A stretch of DNA of 40,699 bases from Nostoc sp. FACHB-973 (GTDB lineage Bacteria > Cyanobacteriota > Cyanobacteriia > Cyanobacteriales > Nostocaceae). This document shows, one piece after another, positions 1 through 8,464 of this stretch. The notes beneath the pieces are model-generated. The model was not told where the DNA came from. It was given only the letters and a program-made list of their open reading frames with translations, and ran no database searches. The DNA is taken from contig NZ_JACJSJ010000077.1 in NCBI RefSeq assembly GCF_014698115.1, forward strand, positions 1 to 40,699. The letters run 5' to 3'. How positions within the stretch are numbered: position 1 is the stretch's first letter; each line of letters starts with the position of its first letter. Made by a program: the position numbers and the translations under genes.

Positions 1-405
1 TAGTTCACAGGTTGCAAAATTTTTCTCCCACCAGTCCAGCATTGCTTGTCACCTTTAGCACCTAATTTTAATTACTGTACCGTATTTGCTGTGCTGTTTC
101 TTAAATCCTTTGCTAGTAAACCTTTCAAGACTTAACGGGAAAAGTCAGGACTCTGAACCCACCAACAACGCCCGTTCCTTGAAAAGCAGACTCTAGCAGG
201 ATTGCGGCCAATTGTGTTTCTAAACTCAAATCAACGGCTGGTAAGGATTCTGGAAAATTTTTCGATCTACTGTATGTGACTAAGCCCATAATTCATGGCT
301 TGATTATGATAATGCGCTTGCTTTTCTCGCAGTCGATATCTGATGATCATGCGATTATGGGGACGATAAAGGTTGAGCAACGCCCCCAATTAGTATCTGT
401 CTAAA
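1..405. other. Intergenic sequence at the window edge
   Basis: No convincing reading frame, RNA gene or repeat array is seen here. It lies downstream of the minus-strand polysaccharide export gene, so it probably holds that gene's 3' end region and perhaps the edge of a neighbour outside the window. Confidence 0.4.
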
Positions 406-1887
406 CTAAAGTCCGAACAAATTCAGAATACTAAAGATAACACCTAGAGGTCCAGTTACAGTGCTTGTGGTGTCACCGAACTTCGCTATGCCAGATCGAC
501 CGACTACTACAACATCATTATTGCGGAGTATAGGATTAGTTTGCTCATTAATCCCTGCGGAGAAATCGATTTTTACTACACGTTTAGTGACAGAACCATT
601 AGGATTGAGACGAATCAAATCAACAGCACTGCTGCTAGCTCTAGCATCGTTGAATCCACCAGCAGCAAGTATAGCTTGATTTAAAGAGCTATTCGGCTGG
701 ACATCTGTTAATCCTGGCCTTTTGACTTCCCCAACTACACCAACTTGAATGCGTGCAGGAGATAAAGTAGTTGTAGCTAATTGGGTAGCTTCTGCTGGGT
801 TGATCTCAGTTGCCGTGGGAATAACAATCGTATCTCCGTCTTGCACGATAATGTCTTGATTGGCATCACCACTTTGCAACAGTTGCCAAAGATTGATATC
901 TATGGCTTGTTCTGAGCCAGATCTCGTAAGTCGGCGTAGTCTGAGATTACGAATATCTGCCTGTGCTGTAATTCCACCTGCTAATTGAATTACCCGTGTT
1001 ACATTTGGTAGACCAGTGGGAGTAGCAGTACCACTGTTAGCGGTTCCGCCTCCCTGATCGTTTATGCTACCTGGGGTGACAAGATACGAACCAGGACGGT
1101 TAACTTCACCAATAATTGTTACTGTACGGGGTGTGGTTTGACTGGCGGCAAAGTTAGCTGCAAATATATTGCGGGATTCTGCTACGTTAAAGTCTGTTGC
1201 AGTTGGCACAACTATGGTGTCTCCATCCCGCAAGGTAATATCCTCTGGTAATGTGCCTGTTTGGATGAGTTGCTTCAAGTTAAGGGTGACAACTCGCTCT
1301 GAAGAACGTACTTTACGACGTAATTGAACTTGAGTCACATCGGCAGCCAGTGTCACCCCTTGGGCTGTTGTCAATGCCGCTAACACAGTGGGGTATTGTA
1401 CCCCTGGATTGTCTCCTGCACCTCCACTCAAGCTGAGAGTATAAGCTCCTGGACGTGTTACCTCTCCAGCAACAAAGATATTGATGGGACGAGGCGATAA
1501 TAAATTAACTGAGATCAGGGGACGCTTGAGATAGGTAGAGTATTTACAGGCAATTAAATCAGCAGCCTGCTCGGTTGTTAGACCTTGAACGCGTACACTG
1601 CCAATTAAAGGTAAGTTGATTGCTCCTCCTGGGGGAACTTGGTATTCACCTGTATATTCTGGAACTTCAAATACATTTACACGTATGCGATCGCCGCCTC
1701 CTAAAGTGTAAGTTGAAGTATCACTTTCATTTTGTTGTGTAGTGTTGCGTAAGGCTTGTGATAAGCACCTTTGATCCGTTGATGACTGAGCCATGACAGA
1801 AGGGAGATAAGCTGAAAATGCTGCTATTAACAGCGCCGTACCCACAACTGGTTGAGTAAGGAATTTAAACAAACTTGTGTTAAGCAT
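406..1887 (-). CDS. Outer-membrane polysaccharide export protein (Wza/OPX type, SLBB domains)
   Basis: This 493-residue protein has an N-terminal signal peptide: a hydrophobic stretch at about residues 12-33 ending near VMAQ. A Poly_export domain follows at about 58-135, with the typical YTLGGGDRIRV start and the segment LPLIGSVRVQGLTTEQA. Three SLBB-like beta-grasp segments come next, each around a glycine-rich 'GEV.RPG' motif (GEVTRPGAY, GEVNRPGSY, GEVKRPGLT). Members of this family form the periplasm-to-surface channel for exopolysaccharide or capsule export. No Wzc-like kinase or glycosyltransferase lies beside it, so the sugar polymer cannot be named. The start ATG precedes a normal signal peptide. 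A perfect NtcA-type palindrome lies about 220 bases upstream. Family assignment is firm; substrate is unknown. Confidence 0.88.
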   Translation of the reverse strand: MLNTSLFKFLTQPVVGTALLIAAFSAYLPSVMAQSSTDQRCLSQALRNTTQQNESDTSTYTLGGGDRIRVNVFEVPEYTGEYQVPPGGAINLPLIGSVRVQGLTTEQAADLIACKYSTYLKRPLISVNLLSPRPINIFVAGEVTRPGAYTLSLSGGAGDNPGVQYPTVLAALTTAQGVTLAADVTQVQLRRKVRSSERVVTLNLKQLIQTGTLPEDITLRDGDTIVVPTATDFNVAESRNIFAANFAASQTTPRTVTIIGEVNRPGSYLVTPGSINDQGGGTANSGTATPTGLPNVTRVIQLAGGITAQADIRNLRLRRLTRSGSEQAIDINLWQLLQSGDANQDIIVQDGDTIVIPTATEINPAEATQLATTTLSPARIQVGVVGEVKRPGLTDVQPNSSLNQAILAAGGFNDARASSSAVDLIRLNPNGSVTKRVVKIDFSAGINEQTNPILRNNDVVVVGRSGIAKFGDTTSTVTGPLGVIFSILNLFGL

Positions 1888-2272
1888 ATTTCCCTGAGAT
1901 TCTCAAATTACGATTAATAAAGTACTGTCTAAACATTTTTATCTTTGACTATACCTAAGTATTCAAGTTCCCCAACAATCTTATTTTCCCTGAAAAGTGT
2001 GATTTTCCGGAGAAAATTTGTTTATTGAATTTGAATTTTTAGTGAAGTTAATTTAAAGTTAATCCTGTTTGAATACGACAATTATCAAAAAATATAAGAC
2101 TTAGGTAAATCAACGTACTTTATATAATAAATTGTCTGTTTTCCAATGAGGCAACTACTGGTAAAATTTTCACAGTTAAGAAAATTTCATAACACTTAAA
2201 CTGTGATTGAAATTGTCAAAAGTAGGATGGGCGCTATTCAGTTTTCACACAGATAATCATTTGGCAATCAGA
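1888..2272. other. AT-rich gap upstream of the export gene
   Basis: The gap is very AT-rich and contains no supported gene. It should hold the promoter of the minus-strand export gene. The only structured element noticed is the GTA-N8-TAC palindrome at 2105-2118, listed separately. Confidence 0.4.
2105..2118. promoter_or_regulatory. Candidate NtcA box
   Basis: GTAAATCAACGTAC is a perfect GTA-N8-TAC match to the NtcA site. It is palindromic and could act on the minus-strand export gene that starts at 1887. On that strand GATAAT follows after 18 bases, closer than the usual 20-24. Six fixed bases give roughly ten chance matches in a window this size, so this is weak evidence alone. Confidence 0.3.
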
Positions 2273-3256
2273 TTAATTAAGCGAGTTATTTTTTGTTTGG
2301 ATTTGTTGAATAAAAAACTCTTCAAGGGACTTACGGGACAAGTTCATGGCAATAATTTTACCCTCCATCAGACGAACACTAGCGAGAAAATCATAGTAAT
2401 CATCTTGTAGTGTACCTTGCCAGGAACCATCAGGCTCAAATATCAGACCAGGTATCCATTTTTTGAGAATTTCCCAGTCACCACCTTGACCTTTGACGTG
2501 ATATGTGTTGGTTACACCTAAAAGTTCATTGAGGGAACCAGAGCAAATTAGTTCGCCTTGAGCGAGGATGGCAATGCGATCGCAAATCTGTTCTACTTCA
2601 CTGAGAATGTGGCTGTTGAAAAAAATCGTCTTGCCAGCGGCTTTTAGAGCCAGAATAATTTCCCGCATTTGGTAGCGTCCCAGGGGATCAAGACCAGACA
2701 TCGGTTCATCTAGAAAAACCAATTCTGGCTCGTTAATTAGCGCCTGTGCCATGCCAACACGCTGTAACATTCCTTTGGAGTACCGGCGCAGCAGCTTTTT
2801 GCGGGCATCAGCTTGGGATAAACCTACTAATTCCAGCAGTTGAGGAATGCGTCGGCGTTGCACATCCTCAGGAATTTGGAATAGCCCAGCTGCTAACTGC
2901 AAAAACTCCCAGCCGGTGAGATAGTCATACAAATAAGGATTTTCAGGTAAGTAGCCCACGTATTGCTTAACATTGCGATCGCCAAGTGGCTTACCCAACA
3001 ATAATCCCTGTCCACCAGTTGGACGAATTATCCCCAGCAATAATTTTAAAAGGGTAGTTTTACCAGCACCGTTTGGTCCTAGCAAGCCAAAGGTTTCGCC
3101 TTGATAAACTTTTAAAGAACAGCTTTTAAGAGATACGACTTTTTGATTTAGCCAAAAACCAGTACGATAAGCTTTTCGCAACTCAGAAGTTACGACTACT
3201 GGCAAAGTGTTTGTCATATTCAGTTGAGAATCAGGGTCATCTGCAACAGACTTCAT
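2273..3256 (-). CDS. ABC transporter ATP-binding protein (ABC-2 type exporter)
   Basis: This is a stand-alone nucleotide-binding subunit of 327 residues. The Walker A motif GPNGAGKT is at residues 60-67. The Q-loop region is GYLPENPYLYD, the signature YSKGMLQRVGMAQAL, and the Walker B VFLDEPMSGLDP, followed by a switch histidine in FFNSHILSE. The CcmA/NatA-like order and the C-terminal extension point to an ABC-2 exporter ATPase. The permease partner is not adjacent, so the substrate is unknown. An internal ATG at 3217 (residue 14) is an equally good start; neither has a clear ribosome binding site. The gene is co-directional with hisB and fabI but separated from hisB by about 250 bases of repeats. 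Confidence 0.88.
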   Translation of the reverse strand: MKSVADDPDSQLNMTNTLPVVVTSELRKAYRTGFWLNQKVVSLKSCSLKVYQGETFGLLGPNGAGKTTLLKLLLGIIRPTGGQGLLLGKPLGDRNVKQYVGYLPENPYLYDYLTGWEFLQLAAGLFQIPEDVQRRRIPQLLELVGLSQADARKKLLRRYSKGMLQRVGMAQALINEPELVFLDEPMSGLDPLGRYQMREIILALKAAGKTIFFNSHILSEVEQICDRIAILAQGELICSGSLNELLGVTNTYHVKGQGGDWEILKKWIPGLIFEPDGSWQGTLQDDYYDFLASVRLMEGKIIAMNLSRKSLEEFFIQQIQTKNNSLN

Positions 3257-3350
3257 CTCGGTTCAATCATCAATTAGCAGCTTGTTATTAATTACAAGTT
3301 ACCCGACAGGCTGATAATAATCACCATTTAGTGGGATTGTTATCGCAAAA

Positions 3351-3430
3351 TGGGGAGTGGGGAGTGGGGAGTGGGGAGATGAGGGAGATGAGGGGGATGA
3401 GGGAGCAGGGGAGTAGGGGAGCAGAGGAGA
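3351..3430. repeat. Purine-rich heptamer repeat tract (STRR type)
   Basis: Tandem GGGGAGT units grade into GGGAGAT/GGGGGAT and GGGAGCA variants with 7-base periodicity. A pyrimidine tract (CCCCTCTGCCCCTCTGCC) follows at about 3453-3470 and could pair with it. This is the short tandemly repeated repetitive class seen between genes in Nostocales. Confidence 0.75.
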
Positions 3431-3503
3431 GTTCAATGTGCCTTGTTCTTTCCCCTCTGCCCCTCTGCCTCTTCCAATGCTCTATGCCCCATTTGACCTC
3501 CTT

Positions 3504-4139
3504 TCACAGAACGCCTTTGGAACTGGGAATCACGCCAGCACGACGAGGGTCTATTTCCACTGCTAAGCGCGTTGCCCTCGCAAACGCCTTAAATGTCGCT
3601 TCAATAATGTGATGGGAGTTAATACCATCCAGTTGTCGAATGTGCAGTGTCATTTGGCTATGGTTCACCAATGCCACAAAGAATTCGCGCACCAACTGGG
3701 TGTCATAAGTTCCTACGCGCTGGGTAGGAATTTGTAAACCGTAGCTAAGGTGAGGGCGTCCGGAAAAGTCTAGCACTACCTGAACTAAAGCTTCGTCCAA
3801 TGGTGCAAGGAAATTACCAAAGCGGGCAATACCTTTCTTGTCCCCTAGCGCTTGGTTTAAAGCTTGCCCTAAGGTAATGCCTACATCTTCGTTGGTATGG
3901 TGGTCATCAATTTCCCAGTCTCCCTTAGCTTGGATATCTAAATCAATCAATCCGTGGGAGGCTATTTGATGCAACATGTGATCCAAAAACGGAATCCCTG
4001 TTGCTGCTGTGCATTTTCCTGTTCCATCAAGATTGATGGTGACTTGGACATCAGTTTCCCCCGTGGTGCGATGAACGGTGGCAATCCGAGGGGTTTTAGT
4101 TAACTGATCGTGGTTTGAATTAACTTTGGTGATTTGCAT
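3504..4139 (-). CDS. hisB: Imidazoleglycerol-phosphate dehydratase
   Basis: HisB dehydrates imidazole glycerol phosphate to imidazole acetol phosphate, the sixth step of histidine synthesis. It works in the cytosol as a manganese-dependent 24-mer. The 211-residue length fits the monofunctional enzyme. Metal-binding motifs are visible: FLDHMLHQIASHG (51-63), DDHHTNEDVG (79-88), and SHHIIEATFKAFARA (175-189). I start at the ATG at 4139 (MQITKVNSN). The frame stays open upstream to 4214, but those 25 residues are only the translation of heptamer repeats, low-complexity Ser/Pro/Phe. An upstream start would therefore be a mis-annotation. fabI lies upstream on the same strand with a repeat-filled gap of about 100 bases. 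Confidence 0.95.
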   Translation of the reverse strand: MQITKVNSNHDQLTKTPRIATVHRTTGETDVQVTINLDGTGKCTAATGIPFLDHMLHQIASHGLIDLDIQAKGDWEIDDHHTNEDVGITLGQALNQALGDKKGIARFGNFLAPLDEALVQVVLDFSGRPHLSYGLQIPTQRVGTYDTQLVREFFVALVNHSQMTLHIRQLDGINSHHIIEATFKAFARATRLAVEIDPRRAGVIPSSKGVL

Positions 4140-4140
4140 A

Positions 4141-4241
4141 GGAATGGGGAATGGGGAATGGGGAATGGAGAATAGGGACTGGGGACTGGGGATTAAGGAC
4201 TGAATTTTTCCCAATACCCAGTACCCAATCCCCAGTCCCTA
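4141..4241. repeat. Heptamer repeats forming an inverted repeat between fabI and hisB
   Basis: GGGGAAT units (4142-4172) pass into GGGGACT units (4176-4190). The complementary AATCCCCAGTCCCT arm lies at about 4228-4241. The transcript of this gap could fold into a GC-rich hairpin just upstream of hisB. It fills the entire space between the two genes. Confidence 0.7.
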
Positions 4242-4242
4242 A

Positions 4243-5019
4243 CTACATTCCCATAATTTCATATCCTGCATCTACATACAGAACTTGTCCGGTGATGCCG
4301 CTGGACAAATCACTACATAAAAAAGCCGCAGTGTTGCCCACTTCCAGTTGAGTGACTGTGCGTCGGAGGGGAGCTACTTGCTCTACATGATGAATCATAT
4401 CCAATATTCCGCCCACCGCTGAAGATGCCAAAGTGCGGATGGGACCTGCGGATATGGCATTGACGCGGATATTTTGCGGTCCTAGTTCAGCAGCCAGGTA
4501 ACGGACACTCATTTCTAATCCCGCTTTGGCAACTCCCATAACGTTATAGTTAGGGATTGCCTTGACACCGCCTAAATATGTGAGAGTGACGATACTACCT
4601 CCCTCTGTCATCAAGGGTTTAGCTGCACCACTTAATTGCACCAGCGAATAGGTACTAATCTCTAAAGCAGTTTTGAAGCCAGAACGAGAGGTTTGGCTAA
4701 AATCTCCGGTCAAATCCTCTTTGTTGGCAAAGGCAAGGCAATGAATTAGGATGTCTAGCTTTCCCCACTTCTCGCGTACTGTTTCAAAGGTAGATTGAAT
4801 TTGTTCGTCGTTTTGGACATTGCAGGGAAGAAATAAGCTGGGGTTGAGGGGTTGGACTAATTCGGCAACTTTTGTCTCCATTTTGCCGCGTTCATCCGGC
4901 AGATACGTAATTCCCAGATTAGCTCCTGCTTTGTGTAGTTGTTGGGCAATGCCCCAGGCGATGGAGCGATTATTGGCAATACCTGTAACCAAAGCATTTT
5001 TTCCGGTCAGATTCAGCAT
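4243..5019 (-). CDS. fabI: Enoyl-[acyl-carrier-protein] reductase (NADH)
   Basis: FabI reduces the trans-2 double bond of enoyl-ACP in the last step of each fatty-acid elongation cycle. The 258-residue length is typical. The divergent SDR cofactor motif VTGIANNRSIAWGIA is at residues 11-25. The FabI catalytic set is intact: Tyr148 in TYLGG, Tyr158 and Lys165 in NYNVMGVAK. SAGPIRTLAS and the C-terminal VDAGYEIMGM are also family hallmarks. It is divergent from ntcA, sharing a 381-base intergenic region, and lies upstream of hisB on the same strand. Confidence 0.96.
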   Translation of the reverse strand: MLNLTGKNALVTGIANNRSIAWGIAQQLHKAGANLGITYLPDERGKMETKVAELVQPLNPSLFLPCNVQNDEQIQSTFETVREKWGKLDILIHCLAFANKEDLTGDFSQTSRSGFKTALEISTYSLVQLSGAAKPLMTEGGSIVTLTYLGGVKAIPNYNVMGVAKAGLEMSVRYLAAELGPQNIRVNAISAGPIRTLASSAVGGILDMIHHVEQVAPLRRTVTQLEVGNTAAFLCSDLSSGITGQVLYVDAGYEIMGM

Positions 5020-5400
5020 AGAAATTGTTAATGCGATCGATGATTAGGAGCATACTAGAATCTGAGGCACGTTTTGTCTTTGTTTTACACAGGATTTGCA
5101 AAAATGAATATTGGTGAGGGGGTTTGATGTCAGAAAATTCTTGATTCTTTCTAAAGATATTCTCAATTTATCTTTATTTGTTCTTCAAAAAACCTTTATT
5201 AATACATCTACTTGGAACAGTTTATCAACAATTTATAGCTGAATAGATCAACAATTATGTATCATTATAAACAAAGACTTAGGAAGCAATTAGTTGGAGT
5301 ATAGGAAAGTACAGAAAGGTTGACGGTGCTTTATTGAATTTTCGGGTGTATTCTTAGGTAATTAGTTTTTGTTTTTCCGGCATTGGGTAGGGGAAGGGAG
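5020..5400. other. Divergent promoter region between fabI and ntcA
   Basis: This AT-rich region separates the fabI and ntcA start codons and must hold both promoters. The only site I can point to is the NtcA box at 5299-5312. No small gene is supported. Confidence 0.55.
5299..5312 (+). promoter_or_regulatory. NtcA-binding site upstream of ntcA
   Basis: GTATAGGAAAGTAC is a perfect GTA-N8-TAC box, 88 bases upstream of the ntcA ATG. ntcA is known to be autoregulated in Anabaena, which makes this match credible. A clean TAN3T -10 hexamer at the ideal spacing is not obvious; an AT-rich TTATTGAATTTT lies in the right zone. Confidence 0.75.
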
Positions 5401-6072
5401 ATGATCGTGGCACAAGATAAAGCCCTAGCAAATGTTTTTCGTCAGATGGCGACCGGGGCGTTTCCGCCAGTTGTGGAAACGTTTGAACGCAATAAAACGA
5501 TCTTTTTTCCTGGCGATCCTGCCGAACGAGTTTATTTTCTTTTAAAAGGTGCTGTTAAACTTTCCAGGGTGTACGAGGCAGGAGAGGAAATAACGGTAGC
5601 GCTATTGCGGGAAAATAGTGTTTTTGGTGTATTGTCATTGCTGACAGGAAATAAATCGGATAGGTTTTACCATGCGGTTGCATTTACCCCTGTGGAATTA
5701 CTGTCGGCACCAATTGAACAAGTCGAGCAAGCACTCAAGGAAAATCCAGAATTATCAATGTTAATGCTGCGGGGTCTGTCTTCGCGAATTTTACAGACAG
5801 AGATGATGATTGAAACTCTTGCTCACCGAGATATGGGTTCTAGGTTGGTAAGTTTTCTATTAATTCTTTGTCGTGATTTTGGAGTTCCCTGTGCCGATGG
5901 GATCACAATTGATTTGAAATTGTCTCATCAAGCGATCGCTGAAGCAATTGGTTCGACTCGTGTTACAGTTACTAGGCTACTAGGGGATTTGCGTGAAAAA
6001 AAGATGATTTCTATCCACAAGAAGAAGATTACTGTGCATAAACCCGTTACTTTAAGTCGCCAGTTCACATAA
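5401..6072 (+). CDS. ntcA: Global nitrogen regulator NtcA
   Basis: NtcA is the Crp-family transcription factor that senses 2-oxoglutarate and PipX. It activates nitrogen-assimilation and heterocyst genes under nitrogen limitation. The protein is 223 residues from the ATG at 5401 (MIVAQDKALANVF) and looks nearly identical to the Anabaena protein. The N-terminal beta-roll effector domain spans about 25-130 (FFPGDPAERVYFLLKG). A long dimerisation helix follows, then the C-terminal helix-turn-helix SHQAIAEAIGSTRVTVTRLL. An in-frame start 18 bases upstream is less likely. A perfect NtcA box upstream supports autoregulation. Confidence 0.98.
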   Translation: MIVAQDKALANVFRQMATGAFPPVVETFERNKTIFFPGDPAERVYFLLKGAVKLSRVYEAGEEITVALLRENSVFGVLSLLTGNKSDRFYHAVAFTPVELLSAPIEQVEQALKENPELSMLMLRGLSSRILQTEMMIETLAHRDMGSRLVSFLLILCRDFGVPCADGITIDLKLSHQAIAEAIGSTRVTVTRLLGDLREKKMISIHKKKITVHKPVTLSRQFT

Positions 6073-6240
6073 AAACAATTGGAGTTAGCGGAGTCGGCAC
6101 CTGTTGTGTTTTTCAAGATCGCACTAATAGCTAAAGGAAAATCTAAAATTGAGTAATTTCAGCTATTGCCAACCTCCACTCCTCCACAGACAATGGCTAA
6201 AAGTAGTAGGCTGTATCTGGAAGGATTTCGGTAGCTAAAC

Positions 6241-7731
6241 ATGACCACCGGATACATCCTCATCGCAGCAATTTTAATTTTGGGAGGCGTAATTGCAACC
6301 GTGGGCGATCGCATCGGCACACGAGTTGGCAAAGCCCGCCTCTCACTTTTTAACCTCCGTCCGAAAAATACCGCTGTACTAGTAACTATTTTTACTGGTG
6401 GTTTGATTTCAGCATCAACCTTAGGGATTTTATTTGCTGCCGATGATAAATTGCGGCAGGGAGTCTTTGAGTTAGAAGATATTCAAACAGACCTCAGGCA
6501 AAAGCGGGAACAGCTAAAAGTCGCAGAAACCCAGAAAAGTCAGGTAGAGACTGAGCTAAATCAAGCAAGAATTGCCCAAACAAAGGCACAACAAGACTTA
6601 CAAGCAATTAATCAGTCCTTGCAGGCGGCGAATGCCAAGCAAAGGGAAACCCAAGCCCAACTCAACCGCACCATTCAGCAGCAAGCCCAAACCCAGACTC
6701 AACTTCAACGCACTCAAGGGCAACTAGATCGAGTTGTCAGTCAGTACCAAAAAGCCATAGCTGAACTGCAAAGCGTCTACAACCAGAGAAAAGAACTACA
6801 GGCAGCAGTTGAACTACTAAAAACAGAACGTCAACGACTATATGCTGAGGCGAAAAAAGCCATTGACGAAGCCAAAACAGCTATCGAAAAACGCGATCGC
6901 GAACTTGCTAACCGCCAACAAGGGATAGAAACACGCGATCGCAAAATTGCCCAACTCGATCAATTGATTCAAGACCGTAATTTAGAAATTACGGCTAGAG
7001 AGCAAGTGATTGCTAAACGAGAATCTCGCCTCAAAGAATTGGAAGCACAACAGGAGCAGCTAGAACAGGAAGTTGCAAGGCTGGAAAAATATTATCAGTC
7101 CTACCAAGACCTGCGTCTAGGAAAACTAGCCTTATTTCGCGGTCAAGTTCTCGCCGCTGCTGTAATTCGTGTTACCCAACCTCCTGCGGCTCGTCAGGCG
7201 GTGGTACAACTTTTACAACAAGCCAATCGTAACGCCAACCTAGAATTAAGCGAGCCTGGTGCAAATTCTGCAAATGTAGAGCTTGTGCGCGTGACTCAAG
7301 AAAGGGTTGAGCAACTGAGCAAGCAAATTGGGGATGGTCGAGAATATGTTGTGCGAATTTTCTCAGCGGGTAATTATGTCAGGGGAGAAAAGCAAATAGA
7401 ATTTTTTACCGACATAGCCCGCAATGAACTGGTTTTTTCTGGAGGCGCCCAGTTAGCCACAACTACTGCTGACCCCAAAACCATGACATCCTATCAGTTG
7501 CAGCAGCGATTAGAACTACTCATTTCTGCTTCCCAATTTCGTGCCCGTAATGCTGGAATTGTTGAAAATGTCCAAGTAGATGGCACTTTTCTGCGTTTTG
7601 TCACCCAACTAAGGCAGTACAATAGGGCATTGGAAATTAAAGCGATCGCCGCAGAGGACACTTATACAGCTGGCCCGTTGAGGGTGAAGCTAGTAGCAAT
7701 AGTCAACGGACAAATTATTTTTAGCACTTAA
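6241..7731 (+). CDS. DUF3084 coiled-coil membrane protein
   Basis: Two membrane segments lie at the N-terminus (about residues 5-22 and 44-65). A long coiled coil follows from about 75 to 285, extremely rich in Gln, Glu, Lys and Arg. The globular C-terminal region of about 200 residues contains RVTQPPAARQAVVQLLQQAN and YVVRIFSAGNYVRGE. This is the cyanobacterial DUF3084 architecture; its role is unknown. The layout suggests a membrane-anchored structural or scaffold protein with a cytoplasmic or periplasmic coil. It starts 168 bases after ntcA on the same strand, so it may be partly co-transcribed. A nested inverted repeat follows its stop codon. Confidence 0.85.
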   Translation: MTTGYILIAAILILGGVIATVGDRIGTRVGKARLSLFNLRPKNTAVLVTIFTGGLISASTLGILFAADDKLRQGVFELEDIQTDLRQKREQLKVAETQKSQVETELNQARIAQTKAQQDLQAINQSLQAANAKQRETQAQLNRTIQQQAQTQTQLQRTQGQLDRVVSQYQKAIAELQSVYNQRKELQAAVELLKTERQRLYAEAKKAIDEAKTAIEKRDRELANRQQGIETRDRKIAQLDQLIQDRNLEITAREQVIAKRESRLKELEAQQEQLEQEVARLEKYYQSYQDLRLGKLALFRGQVLAAAVIRVTQPPAARQAVVQLLQQANRNANLELSEPGANSANVELVRVTQERVEQLSKQIGDGREYVVRIFSAGNYVRGEKQIEFFTDIARNELVFSGGAQLATTTADPKTMTSYQLQQRLELLISASQFRARNAGIVENVQVDGTFLRFVTQLRQYNRALEIKAIAAEDTYTAGPLRVKLVAIVNGQIIFST

Positions 7732-7732
7732 A

Positions 7733-7946
7733 AAAGGAGTCAGGAGTCAGAAGTCAGAATTCAGGAGTCAGAATTCAGGAGTCAGAATACAATTAGTGGG
7801 AGATGAGCGCGGAAAGTCACCACCGGCGGCTTTCGCCGTAGACGCTGGGAGGGCAGTTTGCCGTAGGCATCATAACTTTCCAAGACAGACTCGCCACTAA
7901 TTAATTCTGATTCCTGGATTCTGAATTCTGAATTCTTCTTTTTAAC
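7733..7946. repeat. Nested compound inverted repeat filling the gap
   Basis: The left arm (7735-7796) is tandem AGTCAGA/ATTCAGG heptamers. The right arm (7900-7936) is the complement, with ATTCTGA and ATTCCTGG units. Inside these, ATTAGTGG (about 7793-7800) pairs with CCACTAAT (about 7894-7901), and GGAAAGT pairs with ACTTTCC. The core holds two GC-rich units containing GCCGTAGACGC and GCCGTAGGCATC. The whole 214 bases between two genes is therefore layered repeat DNA. Confidence 0.75.
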
Positions 7947-7951
7947 TACTT

Positions 7952-8407
7952 ATGACTTTCCGTGAATTTTCACCGACACAGCCAGTGATTTTGGGCTTCG
8001 ATCCAGGTCGAGATAAGTGTGGTTTAGCAGTGATGGGACTGGATCGGCAACTATATTATCACGAAGTCGTGCTGGCAAAAGAGGCGATCGCTACCATTGA
8101 GACACTGCGGCAAAAGTTTCCTGTCTCCTTAATGGTGATGGGCAACCAAACAACAGCCAAACAGTGGAAACAGCAACTATATCAACAATTATCAGAACCG
8201 CTAAATATCATTTTAGTAGATGAGCGCTACACAACCCTAGAAGCACGCGATCGCTATTGGCAAATGTATCCACCCAAAGGCTTCATAAAACTATTGCCAA
8301 AGGGTATGCGACAGCCTCCAAGACCTATAGATGACATTGTTGCCATTCTGTTAATCGAAAGATACTTAAATCGCCTCACCGAATCAACAGTGAGGAGTGA
8401 GGAGTGA
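7952..8407 (+). CDS. YqgF/RuvX-like RNase H-fold protein
   Basis: The protein has 151 residues with a RuvC/YqgF-type RNase H fold. The first acidic motif is ILGFDPGRDKCGLAVM (13-28), the second LVDERYTTLEARDRY, and the third PIDDIVAILLIERYL. These supply the usual acidic metal ligands. YqgF relatives are proposed Holliday junction resolvases or pre-16S rRNA processing nucleases; which activity applies here is not clear. It differs from canonical YqgF in its long 'MYPPKGFIKLLPKGMRQPPR' insertion. The last residues, TVRSEE, are encoded by GTGAGGA heptamer repeats that run past the stop codon, so the C-terminus appears repeat-derived. Confidence 0.8.
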   Translation: MTFREFSPTQPVILGFDPGRDKCGLAVMGLDRQLYYHEVVLAKEAIATIETLRQKFPVSLMVMGNQTTAKQWKQQLYQQLSEPLNIILVDERYTTLEARDRYWQMYPPKGFIKLLPKGMRQPPRPIDDIVAILLIERYLNRLTESTVRSEE

Positions 8408-8463
8408 AGAGTTAGGAATTAATATCTTCACAACTCATAACTCATAACTCATAACTCATAACT
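8389..8463. repeat. Heptamer repeats spanning a gene end
   Basis: GTGAGGA/GTGAGGA/GTGAAGA units (8390-8410) overlap the end of the plus-strand gene. Four copies of CTCATAA follow (about 8434-8461), ending within a few bases of the stop codon of the minus-strand DUF3146-like gene. Confidence 0.75.
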
Positions 8464-8464
8464 C

